Shown here: piece by piece, positions 24,396-32,876 of the stretch
How positions within the stretch are numbered: the stretch's first letter is position 1
Layout of the letters: each line of letters starts with the position of its first letter
Source of the DNA: Fretibacterium sp. OH1220_COT-178
GTDB taxonomy: Bacteria; Synergistota; Synergistia; Synergistales; Aminobacteriaceae
DNA: 64,000 nt
Assembly: GCF_003860125.1 (NCBI RefSeq)
Contig: NZ_RQYL01000022.1
Span: forward strand, 1-64,000
Reading direction: 5' to 3'
Made by a program: the position numbers and the translations under genes
Notes under the pieces: model-generated
Told to the model about the DNA's origin: nothing
Databases searched by the model: none
The model's input: the letters and a program-made list of their open reading frames with translations, nothing else

Positions 24396-25649
24396 CTACT
24401 TTCCTGCACAACACTTGACGAAAGCGCCCTCCTTCATGATGACCTCCATCTTCTCCACCGCCACGTTGCGGATGTTCTCCAGCGGGTTGCCGGAGAGCAC
24501 CAGCAGGTCGGCGAACTTTCCGGCCTCGAGCGTACCGGTGACGTCCCCCACCTTCAGCATCTCGGCCCCGATCTTGGTGGCGGCCATCAGGGTGTCCATC
24601 TCGGAGATCCCCGCCTTCTCGACGAAGGAGTACATCTCGCCCAGCGCCGTGATGCCGTAGGGGGTCAGGCTGGAGCAGAAGGAGTCCGATCCGATCGTCA
24701 GGCCGATGCCCTTCTCCTTGGCCTTACGCAGGTTGGCATAGACGCGGTTGAGCTCCTTCTCCGCCACCGTGGCGCCCTCGTACTTGTCGTGGACCTCGGG
24801 AATGTAGGGCGGGGCGTAGGTCTTGAACCACTCGTTCAGGAACTGGATCGTGGGACAGAAGTAGATGCCCTTCTTCGCCATGATGTCCAGGCACTCGTCG
24901 TTGAGGGTCTGACCGTGGATGATCAGGTGAACGCCCGCCTTGGCCGAGTCCAGCGCGCCGCCGTACCCCTCTGCGTGGGACCACACGGGGATGTGCACCA
25001 TGGCGCACTCGTCCACCACCGCCTGAATCTCCTCGAACGTGTAGTGCTGATCCAGCTTCTGGTCCCAGCGCCAGATGCCGCCGCCCGTGGACCAGATCTT
25101 GATCGCGTCAGGATTGTCGCGCAGGCGCCTGCGGACGGCCTTGCGCAGGTCCCAGGGACCGTCCACACGCTCGGCCCAGGGATGGGACTCGTCGTTGTAG
25201 TAGGACGGCAACTTGTGGCTGTCGCCATGGCCGCAGGTGCGGCAGAATCCCAGACCGGTCCCCACTACACGCGGCCCCGTCATGACGCCCGCCTCGATCA
25301 TGTCGCGGATCTGAAGCCCGGATCGGGAGATCTCGCCCACCGTGGTGAGCCCGCGCTCGAGGCACTCGTGCGCCTGCTGCACCGCCACGACCGTCTTCTG
25401 GACGACGTTCTCGAGCACCCAGTCGCTGTCGTCGTCGGTGAGGTTTCCGGAGAAGTGCAGGTGGGCGTCGACCAATCCCGGCATGATCGTCTTACCCGAC
25501 ACGTCGATCTTCTTGTAGTCCCCTCCGACCTCCTTCTTCGGCCCCGCGTACTCGATCCTGCGGTCGTCCACCAAAACCAGGGAATCCTTTACGGGCTGAA
25601 CTCCCGTACCATCGATCAGCAACGCTCCCACAAACGCCGTCTTAGCCAT
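24396..25649 (-). CDS. Amidohydrolase (imidazolonepropionase-like metal-dependent hydrolase)
   Basis: This 417-residue cytoplasmic TIM-barrel amidohydrolase begins with the small beta domain (VGALLIDGTGVQPVKDSLVL). The metal-binding HxH sits in VDAHLHFSG (H63, H65), and later metal-site segments are VWSHAEGY and LTIGSDSFCS. Relatives hydrolyse cyclic amides, imidazolonepropionate or X-Pro dipeptides. A clear GAGGAGGGA precedes the ATG. It lies 90 bp downstream of an APC permease on the same strand, suggesting uptake and hydrolysis of one compound. No other histidine-pathway gene is nearby, so hutI is not supported. Confidence 0.85.
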   Translation of the reverse strand: MAKTAFVGALLIDGTGVQPVKDSLVLVDDRRIEYAGPKKEVGGDYKKIDVSGKTIMPGLVDAHLHFSGNLTDDDSDWVLENVVQKTVVAVQQAHECLERGLTTVGEISRSGLQIRDMIEAGVMTGPRVVGTGLGFCRTCGHGDSHKLPSYYNDESHPWAERVDGPWDLRKAVRRRLRDNPDAIKIWSTGGGIWRWDQKLDQHYTFEEIQAVVDECAMVHIPVWSHAEGYGGALDSAKAGVHLIIHGQTLNDECLDIMAKKGIYFCPTIQFLNEWFKTYAPPYIPEVHDKYEGATVAEKELNRVYANLRKAKEKGIGLTIGSDSFCSSLTPYGITALGEMYSFVEKAGISEMDTLMAATKIGAEMLKVGDVTGTLEAGKFADLLVLSGNPLENIRNVAVEKMEVIMKEGAFVKCCAGK

Positions 25650-25739
25650 GACACAATCCCTCCTCGAGTCTTAGTTAGCGAATTGAATTGTCGACAGCAG
25701 CATCCAAAGCGCGGTGTCCGATACCCAACCGTTTTTCCC

Positions 25740-27158
25740 TCAAGCAGCTCTTCGACCACACAGAAGCCTCAGGATCAGCCCCAGAGCGACCCAGCCCGCA
25801 ACGATGCTCCATTCCACCGAATTGAGCGCCGCAGGACTGTAGGGGACCACCATCAGAAGGACGATGATGCCGCCGGCGCCGCAGGCCGCCAGAATTCCCA
25901 GTTTGCCTCCAGGCACCTTGTAGGGCCTGGGCAGGTCGGGCTCACTGAAGCGCATCTTGAGGCACGCCAAGCTGACCATCATACAAGCGAAGATGAAGGA
26001 CAGGGCGGAGACGTTCGTCAGCGGGACCAACATTTTTTTGCCGAGAAACGGCCCCGCCAGGGTGAAGACGGCCATCAGCACGCAGGCCGTCTTGGGAATT
26101 CCCGTCTTGGGGTCCAGTTTTTGGAAGGCGGCCGGCAGCTGCCCCTTGCGCCCCATGGCCAACATGATGCGCGTGGTGGCACCGAAGAAGGAGTTCATCG
26201 GCCCCATGGGTCCAAGCGTACCAATGCAGAGCATCGCTATGTAGAGCCACATGTTGATGTTGCGCAGGCACGAGAGCGCGGGGACGGGACTCTTCACGAA
26301 CTCGGTCCACGGGATGATCGTCCCGAACGAGTAGATGCAGACCATGTAGAACACGCCGGACGCGAGCAGCGCCATGCTGATGACCTTGCCGAACTTGTTC
26401 CAGTCCAGCCCCTCCGCCGCCTCCTCGGCCTGCTGCGGAACGGTGTCGAACCCGGCGTAGAAGAACGGCGTCATGACGAGCACGGCCAGGACGCCGGCCC
26501 AGAGGCTCACCACCCTGGTGCTCGTCATCGCGCCCTGGACCTGGGTGAAGACCGGCAGAGCGTTCGACGGACCGCCCTTGACGAAGGAGATCCCCATGGC
26601 GAGCAGCATGCCGCAAAGCAGGGCTTTGGCGAGAAACGCCTGAAGCTTGGCCGCCGAGGAGGCCCCTCTGAGGTTCATCATCACCACGTAAGAGGCGAAC
26701 ATCAGGGCGATGAGGGTCGGAAAGAGGTAGACGTCCGCCCCGAGGATCGTATAGAGCTTTACCGACCTCAGGATGGGGAAGAAGTCGCCGAACATGTCGG
26801 AGACCAGCGTGGAGATGGCGATGGCCTCCCACGGACACAGGATGCCGTTGCCCAGGGCGAGGAACCAGCCGGTGATATGGGACATCGTGGGCCCGAAGGT
26901 ACGGTCCACGTACTCGACGATCCCCCCGGAGATCGGGATGGCCGCCGTCAGCTCCCCAAATACCGCGCCGATCGGCAGCAGAAACACCGCACCGATGGCA
27001 AAGGCTATCATGGCGGCAACCGGCCCTCCCCCGATGACCATCCAGTCCCCGACCAGGAGCACCCATCCTGTCCCGATGATGGCCCCAAAACCTATGGTAA
27101 AAAAGTTCCAGTTGGTAAGCGTTTTCTTCATTCCCGGCGCATGTTCCGACTGCGACAT
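25740..27158 (-). CDS. APC superfamily amino acid permease
   Basis: The protein of about 472 residues has twelve predicted membrane segments. The family's N-terminal motif appears as FFTIGFGAIIGTGWVLLVGDW, where GTG marks the unwound TM1 substrate site. Further APC stretches include GGIVEYVDRTFGP and GFDTVPQQAEEAAEGLDWNKFGKV in the TM6-7 region. The start at 27158 follows AGGGGG by about 10 bp; an ATG at 27197 would add 13 residues. It probably forms an operon with the amidohydrolase and is divergent from a LytTR two-component system that could control it. Confidence 0.9.
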   Translation of the reverse strand: MSQSEHAPGMKKTLTNWNFFTIGFGAIIGTGWVLLVGDWMVIGGGPVAAMIAFAIGAVFLLPIGAVFGELTAAIPISGGIVEYVDRTFGPTMSHITGWFLALGNGILCPWEAIAISTLVSDMFGDFFPILRSVKLYTILGADVYLFPTLIALMFASYVVMMNLRGASSAAKLQAFLAKALLCGMLLAMGISFVKGGPSNALPVFTQVQGAMTSTRVVSLWAGVLAVLVMTPFFYAGFDTVPQQAEEAAEGLDWNKFGKVISMALLASGVFYMVCIYSFGTIIPWTEFVKSPVPALSCLRNINMWLYIAMLCIGTLGPMGPMNSFFGATTRIMLAMGRKGQLPAAFQKLDPKTGIPKTACVLMAVFTLAGPFLGKKMLVPLTNVSALSFIFACMMVSLACLKMRFSEPDLPRPYKVPGGKLGILAACGAGGIIVLLMVVPYSPAALNSVEWSIVAGWVALGLILRLLCGRRAA

Positions 27159-27397
27159 TCCCGCATGCCCCCTTTCAGAGATTGACTGCACGGCCAAGGC
27201 CAGAAACTCATGGCCTCAATCGACATCAATTTAATACGGCGCCGCGAGAAGTCCAGCGATTTGTCATCAACAACGGTTTCGGTGCATCGAAACTACGGTA
27301 CGGTCCTGCCGGATCCCACCCAATTTAATGATATACTGCACCTGACGGGGGCTCCAACCGCACGACCGCAAACCGAGAGACTGAGGGGGGATCTACG

Positions 27398-28108
27398 GTG
27401 CATTACGTTGCGATCTGCGATGATAACTCCTGCGATCTGGAACTGCTCGGCGGCTACTTGAAGGAGCTGCGCACCCAAAGCATCAATGTGGGGATCATGC
27501 CTTTCTCCTGCGGACGCAAATTGCTTCAGGCCTATCAGGGCGGTGAGCGTTTCAACCTCGTCGTGCTGGATATGCGTATGGACAACATCAACGGCCTGGA
27601 CACGGCACGCGAGATCCGCAAGCTGGACTCGGAGGTCCCTCTGCTCTTCGTCACGGCCACGGCGGAGTACGCCCTGGAGGGCTACACCGTACAGGCCTAC
27701 CGCTACCTGCTCAAGCCCGTGGACAAGGAGGACTTCCTGCTCAGTGCCGCCCACCTGCTGAGGCTGCGGGACTCCCCGAAGCGTTACTTCACCTTCACGT
27801 GCAGCTCCGGCCTCGTGAAAGTCCCCAACGAATCCATCCTTTACTTCGAATCCTTCAGGCGAACGGTCGTGCTCCACACGGTCAAGGGGGAATACAGCTT
27901 CACCGGGCGTATCGGCGAGATAGCGGAAAAACTGGAGAAACACGGGTTTGTGCGCGTCCACAAGAGCTACGTCACCAACCTGAGCCACGTCGAATGCATC
28001 TATAAGGAGACCGTCCGCCTGGACAACGGCTCCTCGATACCCTTGGGAAGGCAGTACGGAAAGACCGCCCAGACGGCGGTTCTGCGTCACGGACTGGACG
28101 CGCTCTGA
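27398..28108 (+). CDS. LytTR-type response regulator
   Basis: The 236-residue regulator has an N-terminal receiver domain (acidic pocket D8-D9, phosphorylation site D58 in VVLDMRMDNING, conserved K near 105 in RYLLKPVDKEDF). A C-terminal LytTR DNA-binding domain follows (ILYFESFRRTVVLHT, FVRVHKSYVTNLSHVE). The start is a GTG with GAGGGGGG 7 bp upstream. It pairs with the sensor kinase 16 bp downstream. The divergent APC permease/amidohydrolase pair is the nearest candidate target. A TATACT at 27332-27337 may be its -10. Confidence 0.92.
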   Translation: MHYVAICDDNSCDLELLGGYLKELRTQSINVGIMPFSCGRKLLQAYQGGERFNLVVLDMRMDNINGLDTAREIRKLDSEVPLLFVTATAEYALEGYTVQAYRYLLKPVDKEDFLLSAAHLLRLRDSPKRYFTFTCSSGLVKVPNESILYFESFRRTVVLHTVKGEYSFTGRIGEIAEKLEKHGFVRVHKSYVTNLSHVECIYKETVRLDNGSSIPLGRQYGKTAQTAVLRHGLDAL

Positions 28109-28124
28109 CACCGGACCTTCGAAC

Positions 28125-29438
28125 ATGAGCCTTCAGGATCTGACCGCATACCTGGTACTCTCCGCCGGAGAAACCTTCATTTTTCATATGTTCTTCCGGG
28201 CACTCCTGCGGCGCAACGAGCGCCACAGCGTAGTCTATGCCGGAGGGATGGTTATCTATTACCTGTTCCAATTCGCCTCCTACGCCCTGCAGTGCCCACT
28301 GTTCTCCACCGCCCCGCTGTACGCGGCCTTCGCCCTCTCGACCGTCTTCCTCTTCTACCACGGAAGCAACCAGATCCGCGGCGCAGCCGCCTTCGCTTTC
28401 GTCCTGCTCAACTACGTCTGCAAGGTCCTGGCGGTGGCCCTGACCTCGGCCCTCTCGCAAAGTCGTCTTCCCGACATCCCGTTCCGCCTGGTGATGGGAC
28501 CTTTCGACCAGATTCTTTCCTGCTGCTTCGTCGCAGCTGCGGCCTTCATCATCACCCAGCTGCGCAACATCCGGAACCGGCGGCTCAACTGGCTGAGCAA
28601 CTCCCTCCTCTGCATCGTCACTGTCGCCAACAGCCTCCTGGTGCTCTGGCTCTTCTGGAACCACGGAGCGGTCGCAGACAGCCTCCATATTTACGTCGAA
28701 GCCGCGCTGCTGCTGCTCTGCACCACGCTCTTTCTCTTCTTCTTCATCAACAAGGCCCAACAGAGCAACACGCATTACTATCGGACCGAGATGCTCCGCC
28801 AGCAGCTCGAAATGCAGTCCCGCTACTACACACAGATGGGAGCTCATCAAAAGGAGATTCAGGCCATCCGCCACGACATCCAGAACCACATGCTCTGCAT
28901 CAAGTCCATGATCGAGAAGGGCAGTTACGGCTCCGCCTACGAATATGCATCCGGACTCTACAGCCGCATCGTCTCGGCGCGGCACCACAAGTTCTGCGAG
29001 AACAGCGTCGCCGACATCCTCCTCGGCGCAAAATACGACGAGATACGCTCGGCCGGCATCTCCCTGAACGCCCGTATCGAACTGCCCTCCTCCCTCCCCA
29101 TGGACGACCTGGACCTTTGCATCCTGCTGGGGAACCTCCTGGACAACGCCATCGAGGCCTGTCGGCGCATTGAGGAGGAAAAGACGCCGCGGTCGATCTC
29201 CATCCGCGGCGGACTCAAAGGGAGCAATCTTCTCCTCTCCGTCCGGAACACCTACAACGGGGTGCTGCGCCAGAACCACGAGCGCTACGAGTCCCTCAAA
29301 AAGAACCGCAAGATCAGCGGCCTGGGTCTCTTCAACGTCAAAGACGTGGTCGAACGCCACCACGGAACTCTGGACATCCAACACGACCCCAGCATCTTTT
29401 CCGTTTCGGTCCTGCTGCGTCTCGGGGAACCCGCCTGA
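28125..29438 (+). CDS. GHKL-domain sensor histidine kinase (AgrC/LytS-like)
   Basis: The 437-residue membrane kinase has about six N-terminal membrane segments (residues ~1-205), then a coiled linker. The H-box follows with H250 in AIRHDIQNH, and then a GHKL ATPase domain with N337 in LGNLLDNAIEACRR and the G-box SGLGLFNVKDVV. This is the AgrC/CitA-like partner type for LytTR regulators. It sits 16 bp after the regulator gene. The signal is unknown; the polytopic sensor resembles peptide- or metabolite-sensing kinases. Confidence 0.92.
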   Translation: MSLQDLTAYLVLSAGETFIFHMFFRALLRRNERHSVVYAGGMVIYYLFQFASYALQCPLFSTAPLYAAFALSTVFLFYHGSNQIRGAAAFAFVLLNYVCKVLAVALTSALSQSRLPDIPFRLVMGPFDQILSCCFVAAAAFIITQLRNIRNRRLNWLSNSLLCIVTVANSLLVLWLFWNHGAVADSLHIYVEAALLLLCTTLFLFFFINKAQQSNTHYYRTEMLRQQLEMQSRYYTQMGAHQKEIQAIRHDIQNHMLCIKSMIEKGSYGSAYEYASGLYSRIVSARHHKFCENSVADILLGAKYDEIRSAGISLNARIELPSSLPMDDLDLCILLGNLLDNAIEACRRIEEEKTPRSISIRGGLKGSNLLLSVRNTYNGVLRQNHERYESLKKNRKISGLGLFNVKDVVERHHGTLDIQHDPSIFSVSVLLRLGEPA

Positions 29439-29826
29439 TATCCTTTCCCAATCGTCTCTTCGCCGCTTCCTTGCCTGCTGTCTGAAAGCGGCCGGAATGG
29501 GACGCGGCTTTACGCCCGTACCATTCGTTACAACAAATCCGCCTTTCGTGACCCTTCAGCTCAATCCCCATAGGAAAATCCTTCGTTTTGTGGTATGTAT
29601 GAAAGCGTCTTCAGAACAAGCCCGGAGCAGGCGAATTCTTCGGGAGCAAATTTTTCCGGCAAATATGCGCAGCGCCGATTCGGTGCAAACTTGAAACGAT
29701 ACGCTTCTCTCCTGAAAACACCTGTTAGAATAAATGCCTGGCCCGACTTCGGCCGGCACCGCGACCCTACAAACCAGTCTTTCGAGCGGGTCGGGACGGA
29801 TCCAGACTCGGAAAAGAGGGACGATC
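29439..29826 (+). other. Intergenic region before the antiporter operon
   Basis: No gene is supported here. An extended -10 (TGTTAGAAT, 29723-29731) lies about 95 bp before the first antiporter gene, with no convincing -35. The rest is AT-richer than the flanks and shows no clear hairpin. Confidence 0.4.
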
Positions 29827-30300
29827 ATGGCTTTAGTGTACTTTTTGATCTGGCTGACAGTGAACGGCAGGGTCACGGTGGAAACCGTGGTCCTGGGAAT
29901 CGTCGTCTCCATGGTGCTTCAACGATTCTCGCAGCGGGTCTTGGCTGCCCGCCCCGTGTCCTTTTCCTCCGTACTGCACCTCCTGCCGCGCGGCCTGCTC
30001 TACCTTCTCACCCTGCTCGTTGAGATCTTCAAGGCCAATCTGCAGGTCATCAGGCTGGTCCTGTCCCCCGTTATCCATGTGGAGCCCTGTCTGGTGCGTT
30101 TTCGCACCGACCTCAGGACCGACGCCGCCCGCGTGGCGCTGGCAAACTCCATCACCCTGACCCCCGGCACACTCACCGTTTCCCTCGAGGGAGACGTGCT
30201 CCTGGTCCACGCCCTGGATCGAGACATGGCACACGGCCTGGCCGAATCCGTATTCGTCCGGCAGTTGCGCCGCATGGAAGGAGGCGGGACCGATGCCTGA
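29827..30300 (+). CDS. Mrp/Mnh antiporter subunit E
   Basis: The 157-residue small membrane subunit is homologous to MrpE/MnhE (MbhA in archaeal hydrogenases). Two or three membrane segments at the N-terminus include LVYFLIWLTVNGRVTVETVVLG. A cytoplasmic domain follows with VHVEPCLVRFRTDLRTDAARVALANSITLTPGTLTV, the family's most conserved part. The start is the ATG after GAGGGA at 29827. It is the first of ten genes for a multi-subunit cation/proton antiporter and overlaps the next gene by 8 bp. Confidence 0.9.
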   Translation: MALVYFLIWLTVNGRVTVETVVLGIVVSMVLQRFSQRVLAARPVSFSSVLHLLPRGLLYLLTLLVEIFKANLQVIRLVLSPVIHVEPCLVRFRTDLRTDAARVALANSITLTPGTLTVSLEGDVLLVHALDRDMAHGLAESVFVRQLRRMEGGGTDA

Positions 30301-30610
30301 CGTTGCTGTCCTGAGCCGCCTGCTTCTCCTCGGAGGCTCCGTCTTTCTGTCCGTCACCATCTTTTTCTGTCTTCTCCGGGCGGTCCTGGGGCCACGGTTC
30401 ACCGACCGTATCATCGCCGTCAACATCGTGAGCACCAAGGTCATCGTATTGATCTCCATGCTGTCGTTTCATGTCGGCGAACAATACCTGGTCGACATCT
30501 GCCTCATTTACGCCATCATCAGTTTTTTGTCCGTTGTGGTCCTGGCGCGGGCATTTCTCGACCGACAAACCCGAACGGGACGGCCTGAGGGGGGCGGGAG
30601 GACTCCATGA
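30293..30610 (+). CDS. Mrp/Mnh antiporter subunit F
   Basis: The 105-residue protein has three membrane segments and the MrpF/MnhF pattern: VFLSVTIFFCLLRAVLGPRF, then TDRIIAVNIVSTKVIVLI, then YLVDICLIYAIISFLSVVVLAR. It overlaps its neighbours at both ends (8 bp and 4 bp), so translation is coupled within the operon. Confidence 0.9.
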   Translation: MPDVAVLSRLLLLGGSVFLSVTIFFCLLRAVLGPRFTDRIIAVNIVSTKVIVLISMLSFHVGEQYLVDICLIYAIISFLSVVVLARAFLDRQTRTGRPEGGGRTP

Positions 30611-31005
30611 TTCGCCTCGCCATATCCTCCGTTCTGATTCTCAGCGGCCTGTTCGTCCTGGGCATCGCGACGTTTGGAATCTTTCGCTTCGACACGGTTT
30701 TGAACCGAATCCACGTCGCCGCAAAATGCGATACGCTGGGAGCCCTTCTGGTGCTCTCCGGCCTTATTGTCCTCAGCGGACTGGGAGCGTTCTCGCTCAA
30801 GCTGGCGCTCGTCATCGCATTCCTGTGGCTGACCAACCCCGTGGCGAGCCACCTCGTCGCTCGAGCCGAGGTGGCCACAAACGAACGAATCCGTGAGACG
30901 TGCGACCTTCTGGATATCGACGACCTCGATCCCCCTGACGGTTCCTCAGGCGAATCCTCAGGGGCGTCCGATTCCATTTCCGAAACCTTTTCAGGCGGCA
31001 AGTGA
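30607..31005 (+). CDS. Mrp/Mnh antiporter subunit G
   Basis: The 132-residue protein has three membrane segments and the MrpG/MnhG pattern: SGLFVLGIATFGIFRFDTVLNRIHVAAKCDTLG followed by a third helix ending LWLTNPVASHLVARA. A hydrophilic Ser/Asp/Glu-rich tail of ~35 residues is unusual for the family. The start overlaps the F-subunit stop by 4 bp. Confidence 0.9.
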   Translation: MIRLAISSVLILSGLFVLGIATFGIFRFDTVLNRIHVAAKCDTLGALLVLSGLIVLSGLGAFSLKLALVIAFLWLTNPVASHLVARAEVATNERIRETCDLLDIDDLDPPDGSSGESSGASDSISETFSGGK

Positions 31006-31299
31006 GACAGCAAACCGCTGCCCTGCGTTGTCGAACCCGGGCACTCCACATAACATCGATCGAGCCGCAAGAAGAAAGCCGAAGGACTTGGCCGGCCGTG
31101 CCCGCCGCTTCACGGTTTCAACAGCAAGGGGAGTTCCCCGAAGGGGACTCCGTGCGAACCGACCGGCCTCTTCCGTCAAGCATACCCAATACCGCCGGGG
31201 GACGAAAGTTTGTGTGAAGCCAGGAAGAACAAAAACGACGAAGAATGCGAATGGCTTTGCAATCGGAATGCACTGCCCCGGAAAGCGAGGGATTGAACC
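31006..31299 (+). other. 294-bp gap inside the antiporter operon
   Basis: No gene is supported. The gap holds a bulged hairpin at 31130-31151 (GGAGT and CCCC pairing with GGGG and ACTCC) without a T-run, and it ends in an A-rich stretch before the next gene. It could modulate expression of the downstream subunits. Confidence 0.35.
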
Positions 31300-31575
31300 A
31301 TGGAAACGATCGAATGGCTCCTGCTGTCCTTTCTGGTTGTCTGCGCCCTGGCCGTGTCGGTCTCGCGCAACCTCCTGAACTCCGTCATCATCTTCATGGC
31401 CTACAGCCTGGTCATGGCGGTACTGTGGGTCCTTCTTCAGGCGCCGGACTTGGCCGTCACCGAGGCCGCAGTCGGAGCCGGGGTCACCAGCGTGTTGTTC
31501 TTTCTGACGCTCGAGCGTGTGGGGGCCCTGCGCCGGAAGCGTTCGGAGGCTGGGGAGGGGCGCTCCGATGAATGA
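31300..31575 (+). CDS. MbhD/DUF4040-type antiporter subunit
   Basis: The 91-residue membrane protein with three helices matches the C-terminal part of MrpA known as DUF4040 or MbhD: NSVIIFMAYSLVMAVLWVLL, then APDLAVTEAAVGAGVTSVLF. In bacterial Mrp this segment is fused to MrpA; here it is a separate gene, as in archaeal Mbh-type complexes. It overlaps the next gene by 8 bp. Confidence 0.85.
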   Translation: METIEWLLLSFLVVCALAVSVSRNLLNSVIIFMAYSLVMAVLWVLLQAPDLAVTEAAVGAGVTSVLFFLTLERVGALRRKRSEAGEGRSDE

Positions 31576-32515
31576 CGCCTTGAAAATGTTCTGGAAACGT
31601 TTTGTCGACTGGGTGGAGGGCAACGGCCCCTGTCCCGAGGACGAGGTCATGCCTTCCGAGTCCCCCGACCCCTCATTCGGCAAAACAGTTCCCGTTCGCT
31701 CTTTCCGTCATTATGAAAGAGGCTTGAGGGAACGTTACAACGAGTGGGTGGAATATCACGGCCTGCGCCTGTTTTCCATGTTTTACTCGACCATGAGCGT
31801 ACTCGTGTGCGTCGTTCTCGTCGGACTGCTTCTGGCCACCGTATCGGAACTGCCCCGGTTCGGAAACCCCGGAAACCCCGGAAACAACATCGTGGCCCAA
31901 CGCTACGTGGAGTGCGGCCTCGAGGAGACCGGCGCCATAAACATCGTCGCCGGCATGATTCTGGACTATCGCGCCTTCGACACGTTCGGAGAGTCCGCAG
32001 TGCTGTTCACCGCCGCGATCGGAGTTCTCACGCTGCTGAGCGCAGGCGGCGGAAAAACCGCCGCGAAGCCGGCCATAAAACGGCGGCACGAGCGGCACGA
32101 GGACGACTCCATCCTGCGCGGCGTCGCCGCCCTGGCGATACCGGTCATCCTTCTTCTGGGGATCGCAATCGTCGTGAACGGACACCTCTCGCCCGGGGGA
32201 GGTTTTTCGGGCGGGGCCGTCCTGAGTACCGCCCTGATCCTCTGCGCGAATGCCTACGGATTCGAGCGAGTTCGGTGCTTCTTCTCCGCCCGGACGTTCT
32301 CCCTGTCGCTCTGCAGCTCGCTCCTCGTCTACGCGCTGGTCAAAGGCTATTCCTTTTTCACTGGGGCCAACCACCTGGAGTCGGGCATCCCTACCGGCAC
32401 GCCCGGCGCCATCCTGAGTGGAGGCCTGATTCTTCCGCTCAACGTCTGTGTCGGGCTCATCGTCGCCGGGACGCTCTACGGCTTCTACGCGCTCTTCAGC
32501 GAGGGGGAGATCTGA
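31568..32515 (+). CDS. Fused MbhE-MnhB antiporter subunit
   Basis: The 315-residue membrane protein has an N-terminal hydrophilic stretch of ~70 residues, then an MbhE-like part (VVLVGLLLATVSELPRFG, VERYVECGLEETGAINIV-type segment ending in MILDYRAFDTFGESAVLF). An MnhB/MrpB domain follows (VNGHLSPGGGFSGGAVLSTA, PTGTPGAILSGGLILPLNV). The fusion joins what are two genes (mbhE, mbhF) in archaea. The start is the ATG giving MNDALKMFW, which overlaps the previous stop. Confidence 0.85.
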   Translation: MNDALKMFWKRFVDWVEGNGPCPEDEVMPSESPDPSFGKTVPVRSFRHYERGLRERYNEWVEYHGLRLFSMFYSTMSVLVCVVLVGLLLATVSELPRFGNPGNPGNNIVAQRYVECGLEETGAINIVAGMILDYRAFDTFGESAVLFTAAIGVLTLLSAGGGKTAAKPAIKRRHERHEDDSILRGVAALAIPVILLLGIAIVVNGHLSPGGGFSGGAVLSTALILCANAYGFERVRCFFSARTFSLSLCSSLLVYALVKGYSFFTGANHLESGIPTGTPGAILSGGLILPLNVCVGLIVAGTLYGFYALFSEGEI

Positions 32516-32516
32516 G

Positions 32517-32876
32517 ATGATGACGGAAGGGCTGATCGTCAATCATTACGAGGCTGTCGCCGTAATCCTTTCGGGCATCGGTCTGACCAATCTGCTGCTC
32601 CAGAGGAACCTGATCAAGAAGATCATCGGTCTCAATATCATGGACACCGCAGTCTACCTTTTTCTGGCCGCCAAGGGCTACGTGGCGGGGCGCGCCGCGC
32701 CGATCATCCAAAACGGCGTCACGGCGGCCGAAGCCTACGTCAACCCCATTCCGAGCGTCACCGCCTTCGCGCTCTCCCTGACGCTGCGCCTGTACGAGGC
32801 CTACGGGACCTTGAACATCGACGAGGCGTTCGCCCGGATGCGGGCCGAACGGCGTCGGGAGGAGGGGCGGTCATGA
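32517..32876 (+). CDS. Mrp/Mnh antiporter subunit C (NuoK-like)
   Basis: The 119-residue protein has three membrane helices and the MrpC/NuoK pattern: AVILSGIGLTNLLLQRNLIKKIIGLNIMDTAVYLF, then TAFALSLTLRLYEAYGTLN. GGGGGAG lies upstream of the ATG at 32517, one base after the previous stop, and its own stop overlaps the next start by 4 bp. Confidence 0.9.
   Translation: MMTEGLIVNHYEAVAVILSGIGLTNLLLQRNLIKKIIGLNIMDTAVYLFLAAKGYVAGRAAPIIQNGVTAAEAYVNPIPSVTAFALSLTLRLYEAYGTLNIDEAFARMRAERRREEGRS

Noticed and set aside
24054-27185. Very long open frame (over 1000 codons) on the plus strand
   Set aside because: It is antisense to the amidohydrolase and APC permease genes, rich in Arg/His/Gly/Pro and without any domain. 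GC-rich codons leave few stops in the opposite frame.
31130-31151. Terminator inside the antiporter operon
   Set aside because: The hairpin has a bulge and no T-run, and the genes on both sides belong to one complex.
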